A stretch of DNA of 64,000 bases from Burkholderiales bacterium 70-64 (GCA_001898645.1 MKUQ01000016.1:124001-188000), one strand, 5' to 3'; numbered from the stretch's first letter, positions 50,088-58,514 are shown. Program-made: numbers and translations. The notes: a model not told the origin generated them from the sequence alone.

Positions 50088-50572
50088 GACTCGCTCTCCT
50101 TCCCGGCGGCGCCGGCATAGGCCGAACGCGCATCGTAGACCGCGTTGATGATCTGAACGTAGCCGGTGCAACGGCAAAGAGTGCCGGACAGGACTTCTCG
50201 TATCCGCTCCAGGCTGGCGTCGGGCTCCTCGCTCAGGAGGGCGTGCGCCGTGGTCAGGAAGCCGGGAGTACAGAAGCCGCATTGCAGGGCGTGATGCTTG
50301 TGAAACGACGCCTGCAGGGCCGACAGCTCGTCACCGTCGGCCAAACCTTCGATGGTGACGATCTCGGCATCCTGAGCTTGTACCGCCAGCATCAGGCAGG
50401 AACGAACCGCATCGCCGTTGACGATTACCGTGCAGACGCCGCACACGCCGTGCTCGCAGGCGACGTGCGTGCCGGTCTTGTGCAGGTGATGACGCAGGCA
50501 GTCAGCCAGGTTGACGCGCGCCGGAACGTCTACCTCGACCCTGCTGCCATTGAGAGTGAAGCTGATATTCAT
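50084..50572 (-). CDS. molybdenum hydroxylase small subunit, two [2Fe-2S] clusters (CoxS-like)
   Basis: Electron-transfer subunit of 162 residues. The plant-type ferredoxin motif is CEHGVCGVCTVIVNGDAVRSC, and the second cluster is held by CGFCTPG and CRCTGY. It passes electrons from the molybdenum site to the FAD subunit. Its stop overlaps the large-subunit start, and it follows the FAD subunit gene by 16 bp. The order M-S-L is that of carbon-monoxide-dehydrogenase-like clusters. Confidence 0.96.
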   Translation of the reverse strand: MNISFTLNGSRVEVDVPARVNLADCLRHHLHKTGTHVACEHGVCGVCTVIVNGDAVRSCLMLAVQAQDAEIVTIEGLADGDELSALQASFHKHHALQCGFCTPGFLTTAHALLSEEPDASLERIREVLSGTLCRCTGYVQIINAVYDARSAYAGAAGKESES

Positions 50573-50588
50573 GATCGACCTGCATTGG

Positions 50589-51446
50589 TCAGGTTGCTAT
50601 GCGCTTGAGTACGCGCTCGACCAGAGTTGCCACCAGGCTACGCCGATACGCAGCGCTCGCGTGCAGGTCGTCGGACGGATGGACCGCGCCCGCGGCTGCG
50701 CCCGCGGCCGCCTTGATGGCCGAGGCATCGATCATGCGAGCCTCGATCGCCTGCTCTGCCTCGGGGAGCCGATGCGCGAACCGGCTGGCGCCGAACACCG
50801 CAATGTGCACGTTTCTGGCCCGTCCGTCCGGGTCCGGATCGTAGTAGAGAGCGATCCCCGCGATCGCGAAGTCTCCACGCCGCCGCGAGAATTCCTCGAA
50901 GCCCCAACGGCGAGCCGCCGGCCAGGGAGGCAGGGTGACCTCGACGAGGATTTCATCCGCAGCCAGCGCCGTCGAAAGCGGTCCAAGCAGGAACTCGTTC
51001 GCGCGAATCACTCGCGAACCGGAAGGGCCGACAAGCGTCAGCTCCGCATCACAGGCAACGGCGATGCCCGGCATCTCCGCTGCAGAATCGGCATGAGCGA
51101 GACTACCGCCGACAGTACCGCGGTTCCTGATCTGATAGTGCCCCACATGGTTGATTGCTTCCACGAGCAACGGATGGGCCTTCGCCAGCCTTGCGTCGTC
51201 GACGATATCGCGCCAGCGCACCGTCGCGCCCAGGCGCACGCCGCGATCGTCGACTTCGATCCGGTCGAGACCGGCAACCCTGCGAAGATCCACCAGCAGC
51301 GACGGCGAGGCCAGCCGGTAAGCCATGGTCGGAAGCAGGCTCTGGCCGCCGGCAATCAGCCTCGCGTCGGGACCACCCTCGGCCAGAAGCGCGATCGCCT
51401 CCGCCAGCGTGCTCGGCGAGACGTAGTCGAAATCCGGTAGTTTCAT
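50589..51446 (-). CDS. molybdenum hydroxylase FAD subunit (CoxM-like)
   Basis: Flavoprotein subunit of 285 residues. FDYVSPSTLAEAIALLAEGG starts it, ARLIAGGQSLLPTMAYRLA is the first FAD-binding stretch, and RNRGTVGGSLAHADSAAEMP the second (AxxxGGxxxxA and TIGG-type motifs). The C-terminal part (GIALYYDPDPDGRARNVHIA) belongs to the CO dehydrogenase flavoprotein fold. It would hand electrons to an acceptor such as the quinone pool. It lies between a Bug gene and the small subunit gene. Confidence 0.95.
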   Translation of the reverse strand: MKLPDFDYVSPSTLAEAIALLAEGGPDARLIAGGQSLLPTMAYRLASPSLLVDLRRVAGLDRIEVDDRGVRLGATVRWRDIVDDARLAKAHPLLVEAINHVGHYQIRNRGTVGGSLAHADSAAEMPGIAVACDAELTLVGPSGSRVIRANEFLLGPLSTALAADEILVEVTLPPWPAARRWGFEEFSRRRGDFAIAGIALYYDPDPDGRARNVHIAVFGASRFAHRLPEAEQAIEARMIDASAIKAAAGAAAGAVHPSDDLHASAAYRRSLVATLVERVLKRIAT

Positions 51447-51507
51447 GACAGTGAAGCAACCCGTCTCTTCTCGATCGACGAAGGAAAAGACACGAAACGG
51501 CGCGACG

Positions 51508-52470
51508 TCATTCGACCTGGATCTTTGCGGTTTTCACCACTTTGGTCCAGCGATCGAGCTCGGAACGAACATGGGCCGCCAATTCCCGCGGCGAGCTGCC
51601 GACCGGTTTCGCGCCGAGCTTCTCGAATCGCTCGCGCAGCTCCGGCGACTCCAGGCCCTTGGCGATTTCGCTGCTGAGTCGGGATACGACGTCCTCGGGC
51701 ATGCCATGCGGACCAAATACCGCATACCACGCAGTCACTTCGAATCCCGGGTATCCGGATTCCGCGAAAGTCGGCAAGTCGACGCCCGGAACGCGATTCG
51801 GAGTAGCAATCGCAAGCGCCTTGAGCTTGCCGGCCTTGATATGCGGCTCGGCCGCTGCCAGCTCCACCGACATGAACTGCAGCTGGCCACCGATGAGATC
51901 CGTCATCGCCGGCCCCGAGCCTTTGTACGGAACATGTACCACATCGATATTCGCCATCATCCCGAGCATCACCCCTGCCAGGTGGTGCGGGGAGCCGATG
52001 CCTGCCGATCCGTATGCCATGCCCGGTTTCGACTTCGCAAGCTGGATGAATTCCTTCAGCGAATTCGCCGGAATCGACGGATTGACTACGAGGATGTGCG
52101 GAATCGTGGCAACCAGGGAAATCGGCGTGAAATCCTTCACCGGATCGTACCCGAGCTTCGGGTTCAGTGCCGGATTGATGCCGTGCGTGGTCGTCGCGCC
52201 GAGCAGCAGGGTATAGCCATCCGGTGCCGCCCTCGCCACCATGGCCGAGCCGATTGCACCAGAAGCGCCCGAACGGTTATCGACCACTACCGACTGGCCC
52301 ACACCCTCCGAGAGTCGCTGCCCGACGCCGCGGGCGATGAGGTCGAGCGCGCCGCCTACCGAAAAGGGGGCGATCAGCGTGATCGGCCTGTTCGGAAACG
52401 ACTGGGCGAACGCGCCGTGCGCAAAAGCGCATGACACCATGGCCATGAATGTAACGAAGCATTTGCGCAC
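51508..52470 (-). CDS. tripartite tricarboxylate transporter substrate-binding protein (Bug family)
   Basis: Periplasmic binding protein of 320 residues from GTG 52470, which has GGGAGAA upstream; an ATG at 52515 would add 15 residues. The signal peptide (VTFMAMVSCAFAHGAFA) is followed by QSFPNRPITLIAPFSVGGAL, VVVDNRSGASGAIGS, AAPDGYTLLLG, HVPYKGSGPAMTDLIGGQL and AESGYPGFEVTAWYAVFGP, the usual Bug landmarks. Sits inside the ubiD-cox operon, which suggests that it binds the aromatic acid or related carboxylate used by these enzymes. No tctAB genes are present. Confidence 0.92.
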   Translation of the reverse strand: MRKCFVTFMAMVSCAFAHGAFAQSFPNRPITLIAPFSVGGALDLIARGVGQRLSEGVGQSVVVDNRSGASGAIGSAMVARAAPDGYTLLLGATTTHGINPALNPKLGYDPVKDFTPISLVATIPHILVVNPSIPANSLKEFIQLAKSKPGMAYGSAGIGSPHHLAGVMLGMMANIDVVHVPYKGSGPAMTDLIGGQLQFMSVELAAAEPHIKAGKLKALAIATPNRVPGVDLPTFAESGYPGFEVTAWYAVFGPHGMPEDVVSRLSSEIAKGLESPELRERFEKLGAKPVGSSPRELAAHVRSELDRWTKVVKTAKIQVE

Positions 52471-52536
52471 GCGATTCTCCCGCGGGACTTTGGGTTGAAG
52501 GAAAGAGCCGGACATTCCGGATCGAGCCGGATGCTT

Positions 52537-53937
52537 CTATATCGCCGCGGGCGGCCTGACACGATCGAAGCGCATTCTCGCCTCCCGATCGCAAGTCGGC
52601 GGCTTGGTCGCATCGATGATCATTCTGGAGCCCAGCCTGTGCGGAGTCGTGATCCCTTCCCTCGTCAACTCGGGCAGGGAGTTGTCGAGAATATGCCCGC
52701 GTACGCCCGGAATGACGGTGACATCGATCTCCGGATTCACCCGCGTGGCAATTGCCCAGGCGACGTCCTGCGGATCGTAGATATCGACGTCCTCGTCCAC
52801 TGCCACCGCGATCTTCTGATGGGAGTAAAGGCTGGATACGGCGGCGAGCAGGACCTGCCGGGCTTCACCATAGAAACGAGGGGTCATCTGAACCACGACG
52901 TTGAAAGTACTTCCCCAGTTGCACGATACGTCCTTCAGATCGACATACCCTGCAACATTGCGCAGATCCCGAAACAGGGCAACGGCCATCGGAAGCCCGT
53001 TGTAGAAGATCGATTCGGTAAGCGCGGCGCTCTGCACCGCCTTGTAGATCGCGTCTTTCCTCATGGTGATGGCCTTGGGAACCACCACGGGCTTGTCGTG
53101 GTGTCCGCCGTAATAGCCCGTGAATTCGGAAAACGGTCCTTCCTGTTCGCGGAGGTTCGGCATGACCTCGCACTCGATGACGATCTCCGCATGCGCCGGA
53201 ACTTCGACGTCGATGGTTTCACAGGCGTTGAGCTCGACCGGCTCACCGAGCAACGCTCCGGCGACCTCGAGTTCGTCGAGACCCAGCGAGCCGGTATATG
53301 CCGCAGCGAAGTAATACATCGGGTGATGCCCGATCATGACCGCCATCGGCATCGGCTTGTTCATGATTTCGTATTTTCGATAGATATGCCACGTATGCCG
53401 CCCTTCCACCATGAAGATGCCCATTCGGCCGTCTTCCCGGACCTGAAGGCGATGGAAGGCCATGTTGCGAAGACCGGTCTCGGGATCCTTGACGATGCAC
53501 AAACCTCCCGCGATATAGCGACCGGGGTCCTTTTCGGCGATGACGTGGGACGGCAGCGCGTGCAACCGGGCGTCGTCCCCCAGCAGAACCCGGTCCTTGA
53601 TCGGGCCGCGCGGAAGCATCTTGCACGGGACGAGCCCCTTGTCGATGCGATTGGCGAACTCCCTCACCACCCTGTTCGGCTCGGTACCGAACGCGATCGC
53701 TATGTGGCGCATGTTCGCCGGCGCCTGCCCCAGGACGCTCCATCCCGGATAACCCTTGACGTTCTGGAAGAGCAGCGCGCTCTCCCTGGATGCGAACAGG
53801 CGCCTGCCGATATCCGCTTCGACGTTGACCTCGTCCTTCACTCGAGAGAGTTCGCCGGCTTTCTCCAGCTGCTCGATGTATGACCGCATGTCCTTTGCCA
53901 CTACCTTCCCTCCGCTGGTCGTTTTCGCGGCACTCAT
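52537..53937 (-). CDS. UbiD-family decarboxylase
   Basis: Prenylated-FMN-dependent decarboxylase of up to 466 residues, distinct from the housekeeping UbiD. DMRSYIEQLEKAGELSRVKD, LFQNVKGYPGW, NMAFHRLQVRE (Arg163), and EGPFSEFTGYYGGHHDKPV contain the catalytic Arg and the Glu266/Glu271 pair of the UbiD/Fdc1 family. The ATG at 53937 is listed; a GTG at 53901 has a better ribosome site (GGAGGG six bases before). UbiD enzymes (de)carboxylate aromatic, heteroaromatic and cinnamic acids, so one step of the island is probably removal of a ring carboxylate. First gene of the ubiD-Bug-coxMSL operon. Confidence 0.92.
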   Translation of the reverse strand: MSAAKTTSGGKVVAKDMRSYIEQLEKAGELSRVKDEVNVEADIGRRLFASRESALLFQNVKGYPGWSVLGQAPANMRHIAIAFGTEPNRVVREFANRIDKGLVPCKMLPRGPIKDRVLLGDDARLHALPSHVIAEKDPGRYIAGGLCIVKDPETGLRNMAFHRLQVREDGRMGIFMVEGRHTWHIYRKYEIMNKPMPMAVMIGHHPMYYFAAAYTGSLGLDELEVAGALLGEPVELNACETIDVEVPAHAEIVIECEVMPNLREQEGPFSEFTGYYGGHHDKPVVVPKAITMRKDAIYKAVQSAALTESIFYNGLPMAVALFRDLRNVAGYVDLKDVSCNWGSTFNVVVQMTPRFYGEARQVLLAAVSSLYSHQKIAVAVDEDVDIYDPQDVAWAIATRVNPEIDVTVIPGVRGHILDNSLPELTREGITTPHRLGSRMIIDATKPPTCDREARMRFDRVRPPAAI

Positions 53938-54184
53938 CCGAGGATGGCGGGCCCCGAGCGATATTGAACAGGCTTGAGCAAGCCGTACGAAGGGCGGATC
54001 CTTTCAGCGAAAGGCATCGTCGAGGATCCGCCTGCACATGTGCATCGACTCGCAGCCATCTCGATCGATGGGCACGAGAGCGACTTGTCGAGTGAAATAG
54101 TCGACTGCCTCCTCCGTACTGCCTGTTGTTTTTTATGACCGTGCCCGAGCTGATTGCGCCCGGCCGGCTCGACATCGGCAATGA

Positions 54185-54196
54185 TCAGTATACTGT
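54185..54196. promoter_or_regulatory. MarR-type operator, site B
   Basis: TCAGTATACTGT, containing the perfect 10-bp palindrome CAGTATACTG, about 250 bp upstream of the UbiD-family gene. It shares the core AGTNNACT with the other four copies in the island. The TATACT inside it could be a -10 box in the ubiD direction, but no good -35 is paired with it. Confidence 0.7.
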
Positions 54197-54391
54197 CACC
54201 GGAACGCTACCCCGTTCCTTCGTCGCCTGTCAAGCCCTCATCATCGATGATGCGGCAACCACGTAGATATCGAATCGACCAGGATCACGGCTCTGAACGG
54301 CCACGCCGTCTGCAACCTGTAGCCCGCAGCACCGAAACTTTCCAGGAATCCTTCGGATCGACGAGTTCGACGAGTTCAAACGACTTTAATA

Positions 54392-54403
54392 TTAGTGTAC
54401 TGA
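54392..54403. promoter_or_regulatory. MarR-type operator, site C
   Basis: TTAGTGTACTGA in a 35-bp AT-rich patch (ttaatattagtgtactgata), 455 bp upstream of the UbiD-family gene and about 40 bp beyond the amidase stop. Together with site B it could allow binding of two regulator dimers on one control region. Confidence 0.7.
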
Positions 54404-54444
54404 TAATTATTGAGGAGATGCGTCGACCGTATCGGAACCGTCTT

Positions 54445-55830
54445 CTATCGCTCTTGCAGGACGGCCTCGACCGCGGAGGCGATTGCCAGCAGTCGCCTGT
54501 CGTCGCCCGTGCCCGCAATCAACATCAACCCGACCGGCGCCTCACCGGCGCGGTGGCAAGGCAGGGAAATCGCGCAGCCGTCGAGAAAGTTGACCAGTGC
54601 GGGATTGCGCAGCAGAAAGAGGTTGGTCCGGTTGGCCGTCTCGACATCGGCGAGCTCCTCGCAACGCGGCGCAACGATCGGCACGGTCGGCGCGACCAGC
54701 ACGTCGACGCCGGCGGTCCGCTCGCGCACCACCTGCTGGAGGCGGCGGCGCGACTCGATCGTGTCGATGTAGTCGGCCGCGCTCTGCGACCGGCCCGCCT
54801 CGAAGCGTTGCAGGACCCAGGGGTCGTAGAGGTGCGACTTCGACTCGAGCAACGAGCGGTGCCAGGCATAGGCCTCGGCGCCGACCAGCCCGCCACGGGC
54901 ATTGATGCGCGGGATTTCGTCGAGCACGTCCAGCCCGAGCTCCACGATGCGCGCACCGGCGTCCGACAGGCGCCCGAGCGCGCGCTCCCAGGCCGCCGCG
55001 ACGGTATCGTCGATGCCGTTCATGACATAGCGCCCGGGCAGCCCGACCCGCAGCCCGGCGACCGGGAACGGGACCGGTTCCTCGACGGTTTGGCCGGCGA
55101 GGATCGAATCGAGGATCACGCAGCACGATACGCTCGCCGCCAGCGGGCCGACCGAGTCGAGACTGCTCGAAAGCGGGATCACGCCGTCGCGCGGCACCCG
55201 TGCCGCCGTCGGCTTGAAGCCGGTCACGCCGCTCAGCGCGGCGGGGATCCGGCAGGAACCCCCGGTGTCGGTGCCCAGCGCCGCGACCGCCATCGCGTCG
55301 GCCACGGAGACTGCCGCACCCGAGGACGATCCGCCCGGGATGCGCCGCTCGTCACGGCGCCAGGGGTTGGCCGGCGTACCGTAGTGGTGGTTCATGCCGA
55401 GGCCGGAGTAGGCGAACTCGGTCATGTTGTTGCGCCCGACGATCACGAAGCCGTGCGCCCGCAAGCGTGCGACGGCCGTTGCGTCGTACTCGGCCGGCGC
55501 GCGGTCGGACAGCACGCGTGAACCGGCCGTGGTCACCTGGCCCGCGACGTCGAACAGGTCCTTTACCGCTATGGGTATGCCGGCATGGCGCCCGGGCTGG
55601 GTGCCGGCCTTGCGCATGCGGTCGATGGCATCGGCCGTGGCGCGCGCCTGCTCCGCGTCGAGGCGGGTGAAGGCACGCACGCCCTCGCCTGCCGGGTCGA
55701 GTGCCCGCTCGAGGCAGCGCTCGACCAGCGCCCGACTGGTGATCTCGCCGGCGGCCAGCGCACGCGCGGCCCCGGCGAGCGTACGCAGTGCGGTATCCGG
55801 GTGCCCTACGGCGACGCCGCTGCAGTTCAC
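54445..55830 (-). CDS. amidase (amidase signature family)
   Basis: Hydrolase of 461 residues from GTG 55830, overlapping the cupin stop. The Ser-cisSer-Lys catalytic set is visible: Lys90 in GIPIAVKDLFDVAG, Ser168-170 in PGGSSSGAAVSVADAM and the nucleophile Ser192 in ALGTDTGGSCRIPAALSG. It would cut an amide or cyclic imide/lactam-type product to an acid and ammonia or amine. In a pathway with a dihydropyrimidine-dehydrogenase-like reductase, hydrolysis of the reduced ring or of a ring-opened amide is a reasonable role. Last gene of preA-cupin-amidase. Confidence 0.92.
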   Translation of the reverse strand: MNCSGVAVGHPDTALRTLAGAARALAAGEITSRALVERCLERALDPAGEGVRAFTRLDAEQARATADAIDRMRKAGTQPGRHAGIPIAVKDLFDVAGQVTTAGSRVLSDRAPAEYDATAVARLRAHGFVIVGRNNMTEFAYSGLGMNHHYGTPANPWRRDERRIPGGSSSGAAVSVADAMAVAALGTDTGGSCRIPAALSGVTGFKPTAARVPRDGVIPLSSSLDSVGPLAASVSCCVILDSILAGQTVEEPVPFPVAGLRVGLPGRYVMNGIDDTVAAAWERALGRLSDAGARIVELGLDVLDEIPRINARGGLVGAEAYAWHRSLLESKSHLYDPWVLQRFEAGRSQSAADYIDTIESRRRLQQVVRERTAGVDVLVAPTVPIVAPRCEELADVETANRTNLFLLRNPALVNFLDGCAISLPCHRAGEAPVGLMLIAGTGDDRRLLAIASAVEAVLQER

Positions 55831-56207
55831 TGCGGATCGTAGTAGTGGGACTCGATCAGCAGACAGCCGCCCTCGGAGCGGAACGGTCCGTGCCAGACGC
55901 CGGGCGGACGCACACAGTAGGTGTTCTCGACGAACTTCTCACCACCCTTGCCTTCCTTGTCGTTGCCGACCCACAGGTCGCCGCGCACGACGAAGACTTC
56001 TTCCCAGTGATCGTGGATGAAAGGCTCGGTGGTATATGCACCCGGCAGGAACCTGAGCAGGCGGGTGTGCCCCCCCTTCTTGCCGGCCAGGTCGAGCGTA
56101 CCGGCCAGGATCTTCTGCTGGACGCCCGGCGGGTAGCCCTTGGGGCTTTCCCATCCCGATTCGATGTCGACCTGATAGAACTCGCGATGCTGTTTGTTGA
56201 CTGCCAT
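55827..56207 (-). CDS. single-domain cupin
   Basis: Protein of 126 residues behind AGGAGGAG. Cupin motif 1 is seen as PFIHDHWEEVFVVRGDLWVG (His65, His67, Glu70) and motif 2 as YCVRPPGVWHGPF (His106), so a metal-binding beta barrel is likely. Such small cupins act as ring-cleavage dioxygenases, isomerases or hydrolases, or as non-catalytic proteins; the family is too broad for a firm call. Located between the PreA-like reductase and the amidase and coupled to the latter, so it probably acts on the reduced or ring-opened intermediate. Confidence 0.88.
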   Translation of the reverse strand: MAVNKQHREFYQVDIESGWESPKGYPPGVQQKILAGTLDLAGKKGGHTRLLRFLPGAYTTEPFIHDHWEEVFVVRGDLWVGNDKEGKGGEKFVENTYCVRPPGVWHGPFRSEGGCLLIESHYYDPQ

Positions 56208-56276
56208 GACTCCTCCTGTGGGATAGTGAGAAAAAGAACCGCGTCGATGGGCGCCGCCGAGCAGGCGCCCGCCCCT

Positions 56277-57596
56277 TCACCCTTTGGCTCTCGAGAGCGA
56301 CAGCTTGCGATCGAAGCCCTTTTCGAACTTCCCGGCCTCGAAGACCTCCTCGCTGATCGTGAAGAAACCGCCCGTGGCGCTCTCCTCCTTGGTAGTCGGG
56401 AACATATGCATCGAATCGAAGGGGCAGGTGTGGGTGCACAGTTCGCAGCCGATGCAGTTCTGGAGCAGGTGCCCCACCCTGCCGCCCGAGTTCTGGAAGA
56501 GCGAGTCGTAGAAGCAGGTCTGGATGCAGATCGTGCAGCTGGGGTTCTTGCAGGTGTCGTGGTTCACCTCGCTGTGCTCGCGCGCCTTGAGGAACTGCTC
56601 GCCGTAGTCCTTCACCGAGCGCCGCGAGGCGATGCCGCGCATGGCCTCGATACTCTCGTAGCCGTGGCTGTCCATGAATTCCGCGAGCCCGTCGACGATC
56701 TTGGGCAGGAACTTGATCCCCTTGAGCATCAGCACCGATCCGACCTGGACCAGCCCGGCCCCGGTCATGATGAACTCGACGACATCGCGGTGATCGTAGA
56801 TGCCGTTGGAACCGGTGATCGGGATGCCGAGCTCGGTGTAGATGCGGTGCACCCAGCGCAGTGACAGCGGTTTGGCCCAGGTGCCGCCGATGCCGGCCGG
56901 GCCGCCGAGCCGCGGATGGCCGGTTTCGATGTCGACGGAGAAACCGGTATAGCGATTGGTTGCGGTCACGGCAGCCGCACCCGCCTCCTTGACGGCGCGC
57001 GCGACATCGAGCACGCGCGACTGGTCGGGCGTGAGCTTGATCACCACCGGAATCTTCACCGCCTCGCAGACCCGCCGCGTGACCTCGGCGGCCACCTGCG
57101 GCTCCTGGCCGATCATGCTGCCGCCGTGCACGCCGGGCATCATCGCCGGATGCGGACAGCCGAAATTGAGCTCGACCATCGGCAGGCCGCAGTCCTCGAT
57201 CGTGCGGCAGATGTCGACCCAGCTCTGCATCGTCTTGCCGCCGGCGCTTCCGATCAGGTGCGAGCCGTGGTCCTCCGCGTAGCGGTTCAGTTCCTTCAGG
57301 TAGGGGATCCAGTCGCGATACAGCATTGACGAGTAGCCCGAGCGGCTGAAGAACACGAAGTTCTTGTTGACCTTGCCCTTGATCGTCTCGTTCTTCTCGT
57401 TGAGGATCGCGTACTTCGAATTCTGCGTCAGACGCGCCATGTCCTCGATGTCGGTGAGCGTCTTGATGATCATGCCGCCGGCACCCGCATCGACGCACTC
57501 GCGTATCACCTCGGGACTGTTGGTGGTCTCGATCGAGGCGATCACCACCGGGTTCTTGAACTTGATGCCGCAGAAGTCGATGGACAGATCGGCCAC
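56277..57596 (-). CDS. PreA-like flavin/Fe-S reductase (dihydropyrimidine dehydrogenase subunit family)
   Basis: Protein of 439 residues from GTG 57596 behind AGAGGAAA. Residues 1-330 form an FMN-binding dihydroorotate/dihydropyrimidine dehydrogenase barrel with VELNFGCPHP (catalytic Cys147, Asn144) and TATNRYTGF (Asn214). The C terminus carries two [4Fe-4S] clusters, CKNPSCTICIQTC (349-361) and CIGCELCTHTCP (381-392). By eye alignment to pig DPD, pyrimidine contacts Asn609 and Thr737 are Thr122 and Arg215 here, and Ser670 is Gly146. No PreT (NADH) partner is present. It likely reduces a different unsaturated ring, perhaps with ferredoxin from the Kor enzyme. Confidence 0.88.
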   Translation of the reverse strand: MADLSIDFCGIKFKNPVVIASIETTNSPEVIRECVDAGAGGMIIKTLTDIEDMARLTQNSKYAILNEKNETIKGKVNKNFVFFSRSGYSSMLYRDWIPYLKELNRYAEDHGSHLIGSAGGKTMQSWVDICRTIEDCGLPMVELNFGCPHPAMMPGVHGGSMIGQEPQVAAEVTRRVCEAVKIPVVIKLTPDQSRVLDVARAVKEAGAAAVTATNRYTGFSVDIETGHPRLGGPAGIGGTWAKPLSLRWVHRIYTELGIPITGSNGIYDHRDVVEFIMTGAGLVQVGSVLMLKGIKFLPKIVDGLAEFMDSHGYESIEAMRGIASRRSVKDYGEQFLKAREHSEVNHDTCKNPSCTICIQTCFYDSLFQNSGGRVGHLLQNCIGCELCTHTCPFDSMHMFPTTKEESATGGFFTISEEVFEAGKFEKGFDRKLSLSRAKG

Positions 57597-57682
57597 GATG
57601 GTTTCCTCTCGCTGTTTGGTTGCAGGCGCTTCATCGGGGGATGCGGCGCACGGTCATCGGCGCAGCGCCCGGAATTCCATTG

Positions 57683-57713
57683 GCAGTGTACTAACGATTC
57701 AGGGCCAGGTCAA
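57683..57713 (-). promoter_or_regulatory. promoter of the preA operon with MarR-type operator (site D)
   Basis: On the minus strand TTGACC (57713-57708), a 17-base spacer and TACACT (57690-57685) form a strong sigma-70 promoter 90 bp ahead of preA. The palindrome TTAGTACACTGC (57694-57683, minus strand) covers the -10 box exactly as in the kor promoter. A weaker copy, TCAGTACACGAA (57784-57795), lies about 100 bp further upstream. Confidence 0.8.
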
Positions 57714-57850
57714 CGGATTGCGCAGGTCGTCAAAGACGATCCGACTCCCGGGGGTTTTGCGGAGTCAGCCAGGCCAGCAATACTCAGTACACGAATCGCC
57801 GTCTTGTGCACCGCCGCACGATGCCGGCTGGAGCAGGCCGCTCCCTGGGG

Positions 57851-58483
57851 TCAGCCTTCGGCGCCGCGCGTGGCAGCGCCCGCGTGCAGGCCCCGCGAGG
57901 GCCGCAGCGCCGCGCGGCCGTGGGCATTGTTGGCGTCGATCAGCTTGTGCAGGAGCTCGACGAACGTGCGGCGCTCCTGCAGGGACAGCGGCTCGATCAG
58001 CCGCTCCTGCGCCCGCTGCATGCGGGGCTTGTACTTCTGCACGAACGCCGTTCCGGCACGCGTGGGCAGGCAGATCTTGCGCCGCCTGTTGTGGGGGTCC
58101 ACGACACGCAGCACGAGCTTGCGCGACTCGAGCCTCTTGAGGACGTCGGCCACGTTCGCCCGGTCGATGCCGAGCTCCTCTGCCAGCGAGAACTGGTCCA
58201 GGCCGGGCATGTCGACGAGGATGCTCAGCAACCCGTACTGGATCGGCGTGACCTGCTCGTCGCCGAGATCCTCCATGAACATCGCCACGTGGATCTGGTG
58301 CAGCCGGCGCACCAGGAAGCCCGGTCGGTCCCACAGCGTGGTGTGCTCGCGCGGCTGCGGCGTGGCGATCGGTTCGACTTCGGGTTCGGCGGCCGCGTGC
58401 CTCGTCCGCCCATTGGCGCGCGCGCCTCGCGCCGGCGCAGCGCCGGCCGGTTCGGATCGGGTCTTCTTCGCGGTGTTCGCCAT
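57851..58483 (-). CDS. MarR-family transcriptional regulator
   Basis: Regulator of 210 residues from ATG 58483; the frame is open further upstream but crosses the operator, so the shorter start is chosen. An N-terminal Ala/Arg/Pro-rich tail of about 55 residues precedes the winged helix: GFLVRRLHQIHVAMFMEDLG, VTPIQYGLLSILVDMPGLDQ, FSLAEELGIDRANVADVLKR and the wing VLRVVDPHNRRRKICLP. MarR proteins usually repress pathways for aromatic acids and release DNA on binding the acid or its CoA ester. The five 12-bp palindromes in the island, one directly upstream of this gene, are the obvious targets. Confidence 0.92.
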   Translation of the reverse strand: MANTAKKTRSEPAGAAPARGARANGRTRHAAAEPEVEPIATPQPREHTTLWDRPGFLVRRLHQIHVAMFMEDLGDEQVTPIQYGLLSILVDMPGLDQFSLAEELGIDRANVADVLKRLESRKLVLRVVDPHNRRRKICLPTRAGTAFVQKYKPRMQRAQERLIEPLSLQERRTFVELLHKLIDANNAHGRAALRPSRGLHAGAATRGAEG

Positions 58484-58514
58484 GGTACGTAGAGCCTGTT
58501 CGAGGTTCGATATG

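Larger units (their letters stand above)
53938..54444. promoter_or_regulatory. control region upstream of the ubiD-cox operon
   Basis: About 500 bp without a supported gene between ubiD and the amidase stop. It holds two copies of the MarR-type palindrome: TCAGTATACTGT (54185-54196, site B) and TTAGTGTACTGA (54392-54403, site C). Closer to ubiD is a perfect 10-bp inverted repeat, GGCGGATCCT/AGGATCCGCC (53993-54002 and 54023-54032). Site C is AT-rich and followed on the plus strand by gaggagatg, which looks like a start region, but the frame after it is antisense to the amidase gene and not protein-like. Confidence 0.65.

Noticed and set aside
47781..51446. Carbon monoxide dehydrogenase
   Set aside because: The large subunit lacks the CSFR loop needed for CO oxidation; called a molybdenum hydroxylase instead.
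54154..55521. Plus-strand frame of 455 codons starting near operator site C, with a gaggag-ATG at 54418
   Set aside because: Antisense to the amidase, which has full catalytic motifs; the plus-strand translation shows no protein-like pattern.
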